64,000 nucleotides of DNA from Leifsonia shinshuensis (GCF_031456835.1 NZ_JAVDVK010000001.1:3534001-3598000); one strand, 5' to 3'. Shown: positions 1 to 8,470, numbered from the stretch's first letter. Translations and numbers: made by a program. Notes: a model not told the origin generated them from the sequence alone.

Positions 1-1086
1 TCGGGGCTCGGAGTCTCCGTACTTGCGTGCGACGAGGTCGGTGTGCGTCGGCGCTGCCGCCGCACCTGCCGATCGTCGCGCAGCCATCTCCTTGCGGAGG
101 ACGGGCACCACCTCGGTGCCGAGGAGCTCCACCTGCTCGAGTGCGACCTCGACCGGAAGAGCGAGACCATCGAGCGCGAACAGCTGCCGCTGGTAGTCGC
201 CGAATCCCTCCTGGAAGGTCAGCGTCTTGTCGATCACCTCTTGGGGGCTCCCGACGCTCAGGGGGGTGCTCTTGACGTAGTCGTCGAGCGAGCTGCCGCG
301 GAACAGCGGATAGTTCTCGAAGTACGGGCGGAAGCGCGTCCACGCGTCCTGCGATCGTCGCGCGATGAACGCCTGTCCGCCGAGTCCGACGATGGCCTGC
401 TCCCGCGTGCCGTGGCCGTAGTGCTCGAATCGCTCGCGATAGAAGTCGACGAGCGGCTTGAAGTGGAGGTTGGGGGCCAGCACGTTGTTGGCGAAGTATC
501 CGTTGCCGTAGTAGGCGGCCTGCTCGGCGATCTCCGGGGTGCGGATGGAGCCGTGCCAGACGAAGGGAGGCACATCGTCCAGCGGTCGCGGGGTGGAGGT
601 GAATCCCTGAAGCGGGGTGCGGAACCTTCCCTCCCAGTCCACGACGTCCTCACGCCAGAGGCGATGCAGGAGGTTGTAGTTCTCGAGTGCGAGGGCGACC
701 CCCTCGCGGATGTCCTTGCCGAACCACGGGTACACGGGAACCGTGTTGCCGCGGCCGATCATCAGGTCGAGCCTTCCGCCCGCCACATGCTGGAGCATCG
801 CGTAGTCTTCGGCGATCTTGACGGGATCGTTGGTGGTGATCAGGGTAACGGCGGTGCTCAGCGTGATCTGGCGGGTGAGACCCGCGATGTAGCCGAGCAG
901 GGTCGTCGGGGAGGACGGGACGAACGGCGGGTTGTGGTGCTCGCCCAGCGCGAAGACGTCGAGCCCGACCTCATCGGCCCGAACCGCGATGCGCGCGATG
1001 TTGCTGATGCGCTCCGCCTCGGACTGCGTGTGACCAGTGGTCGGATCGGGTGCGATGTCGCCGACGCTGAAGATTCCGAATTGCAT
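1..1086 (-). CDS. LLM-class flavin-dependent oxidoreductase (partial, 3' end off the window)
   Basis: Luciferase-like monooxygenase family, which uses reduced flavin to oxidise small substrates. Translation on the minus strand starts MQFGIFSVGDIAPDPTTGHT at the ATG at 1086, with an AGAGG ribosome site about 9 nt upstream. It stays open to base 1, so 362 codons are visible and the stop lies outside. Family landmarks seen are the EHHNPPF segment around residue 49, the DPVKIAEDYAMLQHVAGGRLDL stretch (in part) around residues 86-105, and the GRGNTVPVYPW region. Length already matches the family, so only a short tail is missing. It is divergent from the MFS operon, with two palindromes between them (1142-1177). 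The substrate cannot be read from sequence. Confidence 0.88.
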   Translation of the reverse strand, partial: MQFGIFSVGDIAPDPTTGHTQSEAERISNIARIAVRADEVGLDVFALGEHHNPPFVPSSPTTLLGYIAGLTRQITLSTAVTLITTNDPVKIAEDYAMLQHVAGGRLDLMIGRGNTVPVYPWFGKDIREGVALALENYNLLHRLWREDVVDWEGRFRTPLQGFTSTPRPLDDVPPFVWHGSIRTPEIAEQAAYYGNGYFANNVLAPNLHFKPLVDFYRERFEHYGHGTREQAIVGLGGQAFIARRSQDAWTRFRPYFENYPLFRGSSLDDYVKSTPLSVGSPQEVIDKTLTFQEGFGDYQRQLFALDGLALPVEVALEQVELLGTEVVPVLRKEMAARRSAGAAAAPTHTDLVARKYGDSEPR

Positions 1087-1141
1087 GGCACTTGGCCTCT
1101 CTGAACTCTCGGGTCGAACCGGGCCGTGCGATGGCGGCCGA

Positions 1142-1177
1142 TTGATTGACGTGTCAATCAAGTAATTGACATGTCAC
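1142..1177. promoter_or_regulatory. Two adjacent palindromic operator-like sites
   Basis: TTGATTGACGTGTCAATCAA at 1142-1161 has perfect 9-base arms around GT. It is followed by TTGACATGTCAC at 1166-1177, whose core TGACATGTCA is a perfect palindrome. Both share TTGACNTGTCA, so this looks like a double site for one dimeric regulator (MarR-type operators have this size). It lies 56 bp upstream of the luciferase-like gene and about 175 bp from the MFS gene. The regulator is not identified. Confidence 0.6.
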
Positions 1178-1256
1178 TTAACTGAGCCCGTCGCGATCTA
1201 TTCCCTGGGGCGAAGTCGCCGTCGTTAGAGCGGGAATGGATGACGCCCGACCTGGG

Positions 1257-1290
1257 TTGCAAAACAATACTCAGGCGGGTATGGTCTGAG
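1257..1290 (+). promoter_or_regulatory. Sigma-70-type promoter for the MFS operon, with inverted repeat
   Basis: TTGCAA at 1257-1262 and TATGGT at 1280-1285 are separated by exactly 17 bp. CTCAG (1270-1274) and CTGAG (1286-1290) form a 5-base inverted repeat around the -10, a possible operator for the HxlR regulator encoded in the same operon (inference). Confidence 0.55.
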
Positions 1291-1352
1291 CGATCACCAT
1301 TGAGCCGGCCTGACTCCGGTCACGCCGCCAGAACCGAGATGTGAGAGAAGAC

Positions 1353-2591
1353 ATGACCGTGGATACTGGCGCACTGGCCGTTCCGGCCCGCAGGACCGCG
1401 CCGCTGACGCTCCCGGCCCGGGCCCGGTTCTGGACGGCCGCCGCCGTCGCCGGGCTCGCGCTGTGGACCAGCGCCGCGCCGACGACCAGCTACCCGCTCT
1501 ATGCGAGCACGTGGCACCTGACCTCTGCCGTGACCACCGCCATCTTCGCGGTCTACCCGATCGTTCTCGTGGTGTTCCTGCTGATCTTCGGTCAGGTCTC
1601 CGACTTCATCGGCCGCCGGAACGCCATGCTGATCGGGGTCGGCGCCCTGTTCGTCGGCGTTCTGCTGTTCGCGATCGCCCCCTCCGTCGGCTGGGTCTTC
1701 GCCGGCCGGGCGTTCATGGGGGCGGGCGTGGCGCTCGCCCTGGCACCGGCGACAGCAGCAGCCGTCGAGTTCAGCCCCCGCGGCCGGGAAAGCCGTGCCT
1801 CGTCCACCGTCACCGCCGCGACGGCAGCGGGGCTGGCCCTCGCCACGGTCGTCGGCGGCGGGCTCATCCAATACGCACCGCTGCCGCTCCACCTCGACTA
1901 CTGGGTGCTGCTCGTCGCCGTCACAGCGGTGCTCGGACTCGTCTACTTCCTCCCCCGGAACCGCGCTCGGTCGTCAGCGGGGACGTGGCGGCCGCGGCCC
2001 ATCAGCATCCCCCGGGGGATCCGCCTGCTGTACGTGGCAGCCGCCTCGGCGGTCACCGGCGCCTACGCCTTCGGGTCGGTCTTCCTGGCACTGGGCGCGG
2101 ATGTCGCGAAGGATCTGATCGGCTCGACGAACGTCCTGGTCACCGGTTCGGTGCTCGCCATCATGTCGGTCATGATCGGGGTTAGTGCGGTGCTAGGCCG
2201 GCGCTTCGCCCCGGGCCGTCTCGTGATCGGCGGAGCGGGCCTGACCCTGGTCGACCTGGTGCTGCTCGTGCTGTCGGCGCAGTTCCACTCGCTGCCGCTG
2301 TTCATGATCACCACGGTGTTCAGCGGCGCCGGATACGGCCTCCTGTTCTCGGGAGGGCTCGGTCTGATCGCGACGCACGCCCCCCAGCGGCATCGAGGCG
2401 GGACGATCTCCGCGGTCTACCTCGTCGCCTACGTGTTCCAAGGAGTGATCGCGTTCAGCCTCGGCGGCATCGCCACAGCGGTTAGTCTCGGCGCTGCGCT
2501 GTTCGTGGGCGCGATCGTGATCGGCGTCCTGGCAACCGGCGCACTCGTGCTGGCCGGTACAGTCGGTCGCGCAACTAGACGGGAGAGCTAG
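1353..2591 (+). CDS. MFS transporter (drug/metabolite exporter type)
   Basis: Polytopic inner-membrane protein of about 412 residues, the usual size for a 12-helix major facilitator. The motif between helices 2 and 3 reads GQVSDFIGRRNAM, the classical MFS motif A (GxxxDrxGrr). Hydrophobic segments recur along the whole length, with a basic central loop (LPRNRARSSAGTWRPRP). I prefer ATG 1353; an in-frame GTG at 1341 would add four residues. The stop TAG is followed without a gap by the HxlR regulator start, so export is probably controlled by that regulator. Nothing in the sequence identifies the substrate. Confidence 0.87.
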   Translation: MTVDTGALAVPARRTAPLTLPARARFWTAAAVAGLALWTSAAPTTSYPLYASTWHLTSAVTTAIFAVYPIVLVVFLLIFGQVSDFIGRRNAMLIGVGALFVGVLLFAIAPSVGWVFAGRAFMGAGVALALAPATAAAVEFSPRGRESRASSTVTAATAAGLALATVVGGGLIQYAPLPLHLDYWVLLVAVTAVLGLVYFLPRNRARSSAGTWRPRPISIPRGIRLLYVAAASAVTGAYAFGSVFLALGADVAKDLIGSTNVLVTGSVLAIMSVMIGVSAVLGRRFAPGRLVIGGAGLTLVDLVLLVLSAQFHSLPLFMITTVFSGAGYGLLFSGGLGLIATHAPQRHRGGTISAVYLVAYVFQGVIAFSLGGIATAVSLGAALFVGAIVIGVLATGALVLAGTVGRATRRES

Positions 2592-3071
2592 ATGCCATCG
2601 ACGGTCCGCCCCGAGCCCAACTGCTCGATCGCCCGCACGCTGGAACTGGTGGGCGACCGCTGGTCGTTCCTGATACTGCGCGAAGCGCACAACGGAGTCA
2701 CCCGGTTCGCGGACTTCCGGGACCTGCTGGGAATCGCACCGAACATCCTGACCGCCCGTCTCACCTCCCTGGTGGAGGCGGGAATCCTCGTCAAGCGCGA
2801 GTACCGGGATGACGGCGCACGTTCGCGCGCCTCCTATCACCTGACCCCGAAGGGCGCCGGCCTGAAACTCGTCCTGGGTGCGCTTCAGCAGTGGGGCGAC
2901 ACGTACGCGCCGCGGAGCGACGGGCCGACGGTCGTCCGGCGGAACACCGCGACGGGGGAGCAGATCGATGTGGCCTTCATCGACTCGGACGGACGCGCCG
3001 TCGACGCGGAGGACGTGTCCTTCGAACCTGTAGCGGGCGGCCCCGCCGACCGATACTCGAACTGGCGATGA
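2592..3071 (+). CDS. HxlR-family winged-helix transcriptional regulator
   Basis: A 159-residue DNA-binding protein. The N-terminal half carries the HxlR signature: CSIARTLELVGDRWSFLILRE, then FADFRDLLGIAPNILTARL, then YHLTPKGAGL. HxlR proteins respond to reactive or toxic small molecules, often through the conserved N-terminal Cys (here residue 11). The C-terminal about 50 residues (from RSDGPTVVRRN) extend beyond the minimal domain. It starts directly after the MFS stop codon and is therefore co-transcribed and probably autoregulatory. The likely target is the promoter at 1257-1285. Confidence 0.9.
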   Translation: MPSTVRPEPNCSIARTLELVGDRWSFLILREAHNGVTRFADFRDLLGIAPNILTARLTSLVEAGILVKREYRDDGARSRASYHLTPKGAGLKLVLGALQQWGDTYAPRSDGPTVVRRNTATGEQIDVAFIDSDGRAVDAEDVSFEPVAGGPADRYSNWR

Positions 3072-3109
3072 ATCGACCAGACCGTAGAGAAGAAGATGAG
3101 GCACTGAGA

Positions 3110-3553
3110 ATGGACATGAAACTGGAAGTCGTGGTGCTGCCGGTCAGCGACGTGGATCGCGCCAAAGCGTTCTACCAATCGCTCGGCTGGCGGGAGGATG
3201 CGGACTTCACCATCGATGAGGGGTACCGGGTGGTGCAGTTCACCCCGCCCGGATCCGAGGCGTCGATCATCTTCGGCACCGGCGTGACGAACGTGCCCTC
3301 GGGATCCGTCCAGGGTCTGCAGCTGACGGTCTACGACATCGAGGAAGCCCGTGACGCCTTGCTGGCTGCAGGCGTCGGCGTCTCGGAACTCTTCCACGAC
3401 GAGACCGGCATCTTCCACCACGCGGGCACCGCCGGCCGGGTGCCCGGGCCGCACCCGGACCGCGCCGACTACTCGACGTTCGCCTCCTTCGAGGACCCCG
3501 ACGGCAACGGGTGGATCCTTCAGGAGATCAAGAAGCGGCTGCCCGGACGATGA
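3110..3553 (+). CDS. VOC-family (glyoxalase/bleomycin-resistance-like) protein
   Basis: A protein of 147 residues with the vicinal-oxygen-chelate layout: LPVSDVDRAKAFYQSLGW near the start and FEDPDGNGWILQEI near the end. The position that holds the first metal histidine in glyoxalases is not His here (KLEVVVLPV), so it may bind rather than convert its ligand. ATG 3110 has GAGG eight bases upstream. An in-frame ATG at 3068 overlapping the HxlR stop (ATGA) would add 14 charged residues and is less likely. Its place in an exporter/regulator operon suggests handling of a toxic or reactive compound (inference). Confidence 0.82.
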   Translation: MDMKLEVVVLPVSDVDRAKAFYQSLGWREDADFTIDEGYRVVQFTPPGSEASIIFGTGVTNVPSGSVQGLQLTVYDIEEARDALLAAGVGVSELFHDETGIFHHAGTAGRVPGPHPDRADYSTFASFEDPDGNGWILQEIKKRLPGR

Positions 3554-3750
3554 GCGCGACGACCGGAGGGAAGGCGGACGACACCGTCGCCGTCATCCTG
3601 GACCATCTGCGGCAAGCGGCTGACGCGCATGGGATCCATGAGAGGGAGGATCTGGGCGGAGTGTTCGACGAGCAGTGGCCGGAGTGGTACGCCCGGCACA
3701 TGGCAGAGACACTTCACGCTGCCGGCTACCGTCTGGTGAGGACCTCATGA
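3550..3750 (+). CDS. Small conserved-looking hypothetical protein
   Basis: A protein of 66 residues beginning MSATTGGKADDTVAVILDHL. I do not recognise the family. It has an alternating acidic/aromatic C-terminal half (FDEQWPEWYARHMAETLHAA) that would form an amphipathic helix, and no signal peptide or membrane segment. It overlaps the stop of the VOC gene by ATGA at 3550 and itself overlaps the next gene by ATGA at 3747, so it is translated as part of the operon and probably works with its neighbours. Confidence 0.65.
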   Translation: MSATTGGKADDTVAVILDHLRQAADAHGIHEREDLGGVFDEQWPEWYARHMAETLHAAGYRLVRTS

Positions 3751-4553
3751 CGCGGATCTCGGCGGATCGGAGGCGCTTCGGCGTCGGCGTGATCGGCGGG
3801 CCGACGACGGTGATCGACGTCCACGGGCTGCGGATCGTCGTGGACCCGACCTTCGACCCACCCGGCGACTACGGCTATCTGCAGAAGACGGCCGGCCCGG
3901 CGATCGCCGCCGAAGCGCTCGGCGGCATCGATGTGGTGCTGGTCAGTCACGCGCAGCATCCTGACAACCTGGATGCCGGTGGTCGCCGAGTCGCCCTCGA
4001 GTCGCCGCTGGTGCTCACCACTCCGAGCAGCGCGTCGGAGCTGGGAGCAACGGCGCGAGGCCTGGTCGCCTGGGAGCGCTTCTCCCACCCGGCGGGCGTG
4101 CGGATCACGGCGACACCGGCTCTTCATGGCCCGGCGGACGAGGTGACCCCCGAGGGTTACGTCAACTGCGAGGTGAGCGGATTCGTCATCGAGGCCCCCG
4201 ATGCGCCATCGGTGTACGTCGGCGGCGACAATGCTTCGCTCAGGGCGGTCGCGGAGGTCGCCCGGAGGTTCCCCGGCATCGACGTCGCCCTGCTGAACGC
4301 GGGAGCGGCTCATGTGCCCGCGAAGTACGACGATCGGCCCCTGACGTTCACGGCAGAACGCGCGGCCGCCGCCGCGGAGGTCCTCGACGCACGCCATGTG
4401 GTGGTCGCGCATCAGGACGGGTGGGCGCACTTCGCGGACGGGCCCGCCGAAACGGAACGGGCCTTCGAGCGGGCCGGTATCCGCGCGGCGCTCTTCGCGG
4501 CTCCCCTGGGCTCGTGGAGCGTCACCGAAGAGGTGCTAGGCCGGGAAGTCTGA
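3747..4553 (+). CDS. MBL-fold metallohydrolase, UlaG-like
   Basis: A 268-residue beta-lactamase-fold protein. Residues near the N terminus (GGPTTVIDVHGLRIVVDPTF) match UlaG-type hydrolases. The metal motif reads SHAQHPDNLD instead of the standard HxHxDHxD, keeping His, His, Asp and the final Asp but replacing the second D-H histidine with Asn. Later ligand candidates are the His in PALHGPADE, Asp in VGGDNAS and His in VVVAHQDGW. The altered motif resembles a subfamily I associate with actinobacteria (HxHHxDNLD), with Gln in place of one His. Last gene of the operon; start overlaps the preceding stop. Confidence 0.83.
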   Translation: MTRISADRRRFGVGVIGGPTTVIDVHGLRIVVDPTFDPPGDYGYLQKTAGPAIAAEALGGIDVVLVSHAQHPDNLDAGGRRVALESPLVLTTPSSASELGATARGLVAWERFSHPAGVRITATPALHGPADEVTPEGYVNCEVSGFVIEAPDAPSVYVGGDNASLRAVAEVARRFPGIDVALLNAGAAHVPAKYDDRPLTFTAERAAAAAEVLDARHVVVAHQDGWAHFADGPAETERAFERAGIRAALFAAPLGSWSVTEEVLGREV

Positions 4554-4591
4554 GCAATCCGTCCGGGCGCGCACCCGTCGCGGATCTTGTA

Positions 4592-4679
4592 TGGCGGAGA
4601 ATGGGGGATTCGAACCCCCGAGGGCTTGCACCCAACACGCTTTCCAAGCGTGCGCCATAGGCCACTAGGCGAATTCTCC
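4592..4679 (-). tRNA. tRNA-Ser (GGA)
   Basis: Read on the minus strand, GGAGAAT (from 4679) pairs with ATTCTCC, followed by discriminator G and encoded CCA ending at 4592. The anticodon loop CTTGGAAAG carries GGA. A long variable arm (GTTGGGTGCAAGCCCTC) is typical for serine tRNA, and the T arm reads GGGGGTTCGAATCCCCC. Confidence 0.95.
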
Positions 4680-4771
4680 TGGCGCTGCCTTCCGCTCTCG
4701 CGGCCGGCGGCTCACAGTATCTTACTTGATCCGCGGACCCCCCGACGCACACGCCTTCCAGCGCGACCCGC

Positions 4772-4777
4772 TACACT
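4772..4777 (+). promoter_or_regulatory. -10 element for the SRP RNA
   Basis: TACACT lies six bases before 4784, where the SRP RNA sequence begins. No convincing -35 is visible. Confidence 0.5.
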
Positions 4778-4783
4778 GGTTCC

Positions 4784-4879
4784 CGGCTCCCCACGTGGCG
4801 CCATCCAGGCCAACTCCCCCAGGGCGGAAACGCAGCAAGGGTAACCGGGCTCTGGCGGGTGCGTGGGGGGTCTTTTTTT
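4784..4879 (+). ncRNA. ffs: Signal recognition particle RNA, small bacterial type
   Basis: The conserved apical domain GCGGAAACGCAGCAAGGG is present at 4823-4840, with the symmetric-loop bases that bind Ffh. The flanks CTCCCCACG (about 4787) and CGTGGGGGG (4862-4870) pair to close a single long hairpin. A run of seven T at 4873-4879 follows and acts as terminator. The RNA guides ribosomes making membrane and secreted proteins to the translocon. A position directly after a tRNA-Ser gene on the opposite strand is compatible with a stable-RNA island. Confidence 0.92.
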
Positions 4880-4926
4880 GTCAGCCCGCCGTCACCGGCT
4901 CCGCGTATATTGACCCCAGCAGTGCC

Positions 4927-4954
4927 GGGTCTTCTACGCCCTGTAGAATGACCC
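4927..4954. promoter_or_regulatory. Inverted repeat over a -10 element upstream of the DUF1254-pta-ackA unit
   Basis: GGGTC-TTCTAC (4927-4937), five bases, then GTAGAA-T-GACCC (4943-4954): 11 paired positions with one unpaired base. TAGAAT (4944-4949) within the right arm is a good -10. A repressor bound here would block the promoter of the downstream operon. The regulator is unknown. Confidence 0.45.
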
Positions 4955-4983
4955 GTGTCTTCCGTGGAGCGATGGAGGGACGG

Positions 4984-6333
4984 GTGCAGCAGGTGACCGA
5001 GGAGCTGACCGAACTGGCGACGGAGGCCTTCGTCGTGGGCTTTCCGCTGGTGTTCGACCTCGAGCAGGTCGTCCGCTTCACCGAGGAGGGCATCGGCAGC
5101 ATCCCCGCGACGCCGTACAACGTGTTCGGGCACGCCCGCCGGCTGGCCGGGCCCGATGACGCGTTCGTCTCCGTCAACAACGACACCGTCTACTCCATCG
5201 CCCAGATCGACCTGAGCGTCGGGCCGCTCCGGCTCAGCGTCCCCGCCGCCGGCGACCGCTACCACGTGCTGCAGTTCGTGGATGCGTGGACCAACAACTT
5301 CGCCTACATCGGCACCCGCGCGACCGGCGGAGCGGGCGGCGAGTACCTGCTCCTGCCGCCCGAGAGCGAGGGCGACCCGGACGCCGGAGCCGAGGCGGGC
5401 ATCCCCGCCATCCGCTTCCCCACGCGCGTCGCGACGATCGTCGGCCGCTGGGCGGTGGACGGCGACGACGACCTCCCCGCCGTGCACGCCCTTCAGGATG
5501 CGCTGACGCTGACCCAGGTGCGCGAGAGCCTCGCTCCGGCGCAGGGCGTCCCGGTGGTCGCGACCGGCCAGGGGGAGGCACTCGACTTCTTCGAGAAGCT
5601 GCGGGTCTGGTCGCAGGCGTTCCCGCCGGCGGAGCGCGACCGTCCCGCGCTCGACTCGTACGCGCCGCTCGGGCTGGTGAGCCCCTACCCGATCGCCGAA
5701 CAGCCGGAGGGCGTGCGCGATGCGCTGGCCGCGGGCTACGCGCTCGGCAAGGAGGCCCTGGAGTCGTCCCTGAGCACGGCGATCGCGCTGGTCGACCACT
5801 GGCAGGCCAACCTGCACATGTTCGACTACAACCTCGACTTCTTCGAGCTGGGGACGCTCGACGGGCCCGAGTGGACGCTGCCCGAACCGCGGACGCGGTA
5901 TGCGCACCGCGCGGCCGCCGCGCTCGGCGGACTCTGGGGCAACCACGCCTACGAGGCCGCCTATCTGATGACGTACGAGGACCAGGACGGCGAGCCGCTC
6001 TCCGGCGAGCACTCCTACCGGCTGCGGCTCCACCCGCTTCCGCCGGTGGGGGCGTTCTGGTCGATCACCATGTACGACGTCCCGAACTTCTACCTCGTCC
6101 GCAACCCGATCGAGCGCTACTCGATCGGCGACCGGACCCGCGGACTCGTGTACGACGACGACGGAGGACTGACCATCACGATGAGCGCCACCCGACCCAC
6201 CGACGAGAGGGCGGCGGCCAATTGGCTGCCGACGCCCGCCGGAGCCTTCCGGCCCGTGCTGCGGCTCTACGCCCCGGGCGACGAGGTGATGGACGGCCGC
6301 TGGGCCGCTCCCGCCATCGAGCGGATCGGCTGA
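4984..6333 (+). CDS. DUF1254/DUF1214 domain-containing protein
   Basis: About 449 residues. The N-terminal half resembles DUF1254 (ELATEAFVVGFPLVFDLEQV, then FGHARRLAGPDDAFVSVNNDTVYSIA in part) and the C-terminal half DUF1214 (YRLRLHPLPPVGAFWSITMYDV and a late ANWLPTPAGAFRPVLRLY in part). The biochemical role of this family is not established; no signal peptide or membrane helix is evident here. GTG 4984 has GGAGGGA five bases upstream, so I prefer it to the in-frame ATG at 4972. The gene stops one base before the pta start, so the three genes probably form one transcript under the 4927-4954 control region. That linkage to acetate metabolism is unexplained. Confidence 0.82.
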   Translation: MQQVTEELTELATEAFVVGFPLVFDLEQVVRFTEEGIGSIPATPYNVFGHARRLAGPDDAFVSVNNDTVYSIAQIDLSVGPLRLSVPAAGDRYHVLQFVDAWTNNFAYIGTRATGGAGGEYLLLPPESEGDPDAGAEAGIPAIRFPTRVATIVGRWAVDGDDDLPAVHALQDALTLTQVRESLAPAQGVPVVATGQGEALDFFEKLRVWSQAFPPAERDRPALDSYAPLGLVSPYPIAEQPEGVRDALAAGYALGKEALESSLSTAIALVDHWQANLHMFDYNLDFFELGTLDGPEWTLPEPRTRYAHRAAAALGGLWGNHAYEAAYLMTYEDQDGEPLSGEHSYRLRLHPLPPVGAFWSITMYDVPNFYLVRNPIERYSIGDRTRGLVYDDDGGLTITMSATRPTDERAAANWLPTPAGAFRPVLRLYAPGDEVMDGRWAAPAIERIG

Positions 6334-6334
6334 C

Positions 6335-8470
6335 GTGGCGCGCTCGATCTACATCACCTCCGCGGAGGGTCACACGGGCAAGTCGACGGTCGCGCTGGGC
6401 GTGCTCGAGGCGCTCCGGCACTCGGTGGGCCGCGTCGGGGTGTTCCGCCCGATCGCCCGGTCGACCGAGGAGCGCGACTACGTGCTCGAGCTGCTGCTGC
6501 AGCGCACGACGGTCGACCTCACCTACGACGAGGCCGTCGGCGTCGGCTACGACGACGTCCATGCCGACGCGGATGCGGCGCTGGCGGAGATCGTGCAACG
6601 GTTCCGGGCGGTGGAGGCGCGCTGCGACACGGTGGTCATCCTCGGCTCCGACTACACCGACGTCGGCAGCCCCACGGAGCTCGCCTACAACGCGCGGATC
6701 TCCGCCAACCTGGGCGCGCCCGTCCTGCTCGTGCTCGGCGGGCGGATCGGCCAGGGCTTCGGGGAGCGCCTGGGGCAGGCCGACCCGCGCTCGCCGGAGG
6801 AGCTCCGCCAGCTCGCCGAGCTCGCCGTCGCCGAGCTGCGGGCCGAGCATGCCGGCCTCCTCGCGGTGGTGGCGAACCGGGCGGATGCGTCCCGGCTCGA
6901 CGAGATCGTCGCCGCGGTCGGCTCGGCCGTCGGCGCCGCGGCCGTCGCCGCCGGCAGCAGCGACCGTCCGCCGGTGTGGGCGATCCCGGAGGATCCGTTC
7001 CTGGTCGCGCCGAGCATCCGCTCGATCATGGAGCAGACCGACGGCAGCCTGATCGCGGGCGAGGAGGCGCTGCTGGCCCGTGAGGCGCTCGGCGTCGTGG
7101 TCGCGGGAATGTCGATGAACAACGTCCTGCCCCGGCTGGTCGACGGAGCCGTGGTCGTCGTCCCCGGCGACCGCACGGAGGTGCTGCTCGCCGTGCTCAT
7201 GGCGAATGCGTCCGGCACGTTCCCGTCCATCGCGGGCATCGTGCTGAACGGCGGCTTCGAGCTCCCCGAGCCGATCGAGCGCCTGCTCGCCGGCCTGCGC
7301 TCGCCGCTGCCGATCGTGCGCACCCGGCTCGACACGTACGACACCGTCGTGCGGATCACCCACGCGCGCGGACGGCTCGCCGCCGACTCGCAGCGCAAGT
7401 ACGACACCGCGCTCGCCCTGTTCGAACGGCATGTGGATGCGGACGCGCTGCTCGCGCGGCTGAACGTCTCGCGGCACGACGTCGTCACGCCGCTCATGTT
7501 CGAGTACGACCTGATCGAGCGTGCGCGCGCCGCCAAGAAGCACATCGTGCTCCCGGAGGGGGAGGACGACCGCATCCTGCGCGCCGCTCACACCCTGCTG
7601 TCGCGCGGTGTCGCGCGGCTGACCATCCTGGGGGAGCCGTTCGAGGTGCGGTCGCGGGCGATCGAGCTGGGGCTCGACCTCTCCGGCGCCGAGGTGCTGA
7701 GCCCGTTCGACGACGTGCTGCGGCTGCGGTTCGCGGAGGAGTACGCGCGGCTGCGGTCGCACAAGGGCATCACCGTCGACCAGGCCGCGGACACGGTCAC
7801 CGACGCGTCCTACTTCGGCACGATGATGGTGCACCTGGGGCTGGCCGACGGGATGGTGTCGGGCGCCGCGCACACGACCGCGCACACCATCCGCCCGGCA
7901 TTCGAGATCATCAAGACGACCCCCGGCGTCTCCGTCGTGTCCAGCGTCTTCCTGATGGCGCTCGCCGACCGGGTGCTCGTCTACGGCGACTGCGCCGTCA
8001 TCCCGGACCCGACGTCCGAGCAGCTCGCCGACATCGCGATCTCCTCGGCCATGACCGCGCAGCAGTTCGGCATCGACCCGCGGGTCGCGATGCTGTCCTA
8101 CTCGACCGGCGACTCGGGGGCGGGCGCGGATGTGGAGAAGGTGCGGACCGCGACGGAGCTCGTGCGCGAGCGGGCGCCGGAGCTCGCTGTGGCCGGGCCC
8201 ATCCAGTACGACGCGGCGGCGGATGCGGCGGTCGGCGCGGCCAAGATGCCCGGGTCGGAGGTGGCCGGCCGGGCGACCGTGTTCATCTTCCCGGACCTCA
8301 ACACCGGCAACAACACGTACAAGGCGGTGCAGCGGAGCGCCGGCGCGGTGGCGATCGGGCCGGTGCTGCAGGGCCTCCGCAAGCCGATCAACGACCTCTC
8401 CCGAGGAGCGACGGTCGACGACATCGTGAACACGGTGGCCATCACAGCGATCCAGGCGGCCCTCTCATGA
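6335..8470 (+). CDS. pta: Phosphate acetyltransferase, long three-domain type
   Basis: Converts acetyl-CoA and phosphate to acetyl phosphate and CoA. The 711 residues are arranged as an N-terminal BioD-like P-loop domain (SAEGHTGKSTVALG, residues 9-22), a central DRTGG domain (about 220-335), and the C-terminal PTA_PTB catalytic domain from about residue 390 (ARAAKKHIVLPEGEDDRIL onward, with MLSYSTGDSGAG and IFPDLNTGNNTYK near the end). This is the Pta architecture found in actinobacteria and enterics, not the short Bacillus form. GTG 6335 follows the DUF1254 stop after one base. The stop overlaps the ackA start (ATGA), so the two enzymes are coupled in translation. Confidence 0.97.
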   Translation: MARSIYITSAEGHTGKSTVALGVLEALRHSVGRVGVFRPIARSTEERDYVLELLLQRTTVDLTYDEAVGVGYDDVHADADAALAEIVQRFRAVEARCDTVVILGSDYTDVGSPTELAYNARISANLGAPVLLVLGGRIGQGFGERLGQADPRSPEELRQLAELAVAELRAEHAGLLAVVANRADASRLDEIVAAVGSAVGAAAVAAGSSDRPPVWAIPEDPFLVAPSIRSIMEQTDGSLIAGEEALLAREALGVVVAGMSMNNVLPRLVDGAVVVVPGDRTEVLLAVLMANASGTFPSIAGIVLNGGFELPEPIERLLAGLRSPLPIVRTRLDTYDTVVRITHARGRLAADSQRKYDTALALFERHVDADALLARLNVSRHDVVTPLMFEYDLIERARAAKKHIVLPEGEDDRILRAAHTLLSRGVARLTILGEPFEVRSRAIELGLDLSGAEVLSPFDDVLRLRFAEEYARLRSHKGITVDQAADTVTDASYFGTMMVHLGLADGMVSGAAHTTAHTIRPAFEIIKTTPGVSVVSSVFLMALADRVLVYGDCAVIPDPTSEQLADIAISSAMTAQQFGIDPRVAMLSYSTGDSGAGADVEKVRTATELVRERAPELAVAGPIQYDAAADAAVGAAKMPGSEVAGRATVFIFPDLNTGNNTYKAVQRSAGAVAIGPVLQGLRKPINDLSRGATVDDIVNTVAITAIQAALS

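Noticed and set aside
4592..4679. tRNA genes considered as attachment sites for an integrated element
   Set aside because: No integrase, phage gene or repeated tRNA 3' end occurs nearby; the same holds for tRNA-Pro and tRNA-Thr.
4726..4983. N-terminal extension of the DUF1254 gene
   Set aside because: It would run through the SRP RNA and its terminator; GTG 4984 has a good ribosome site.
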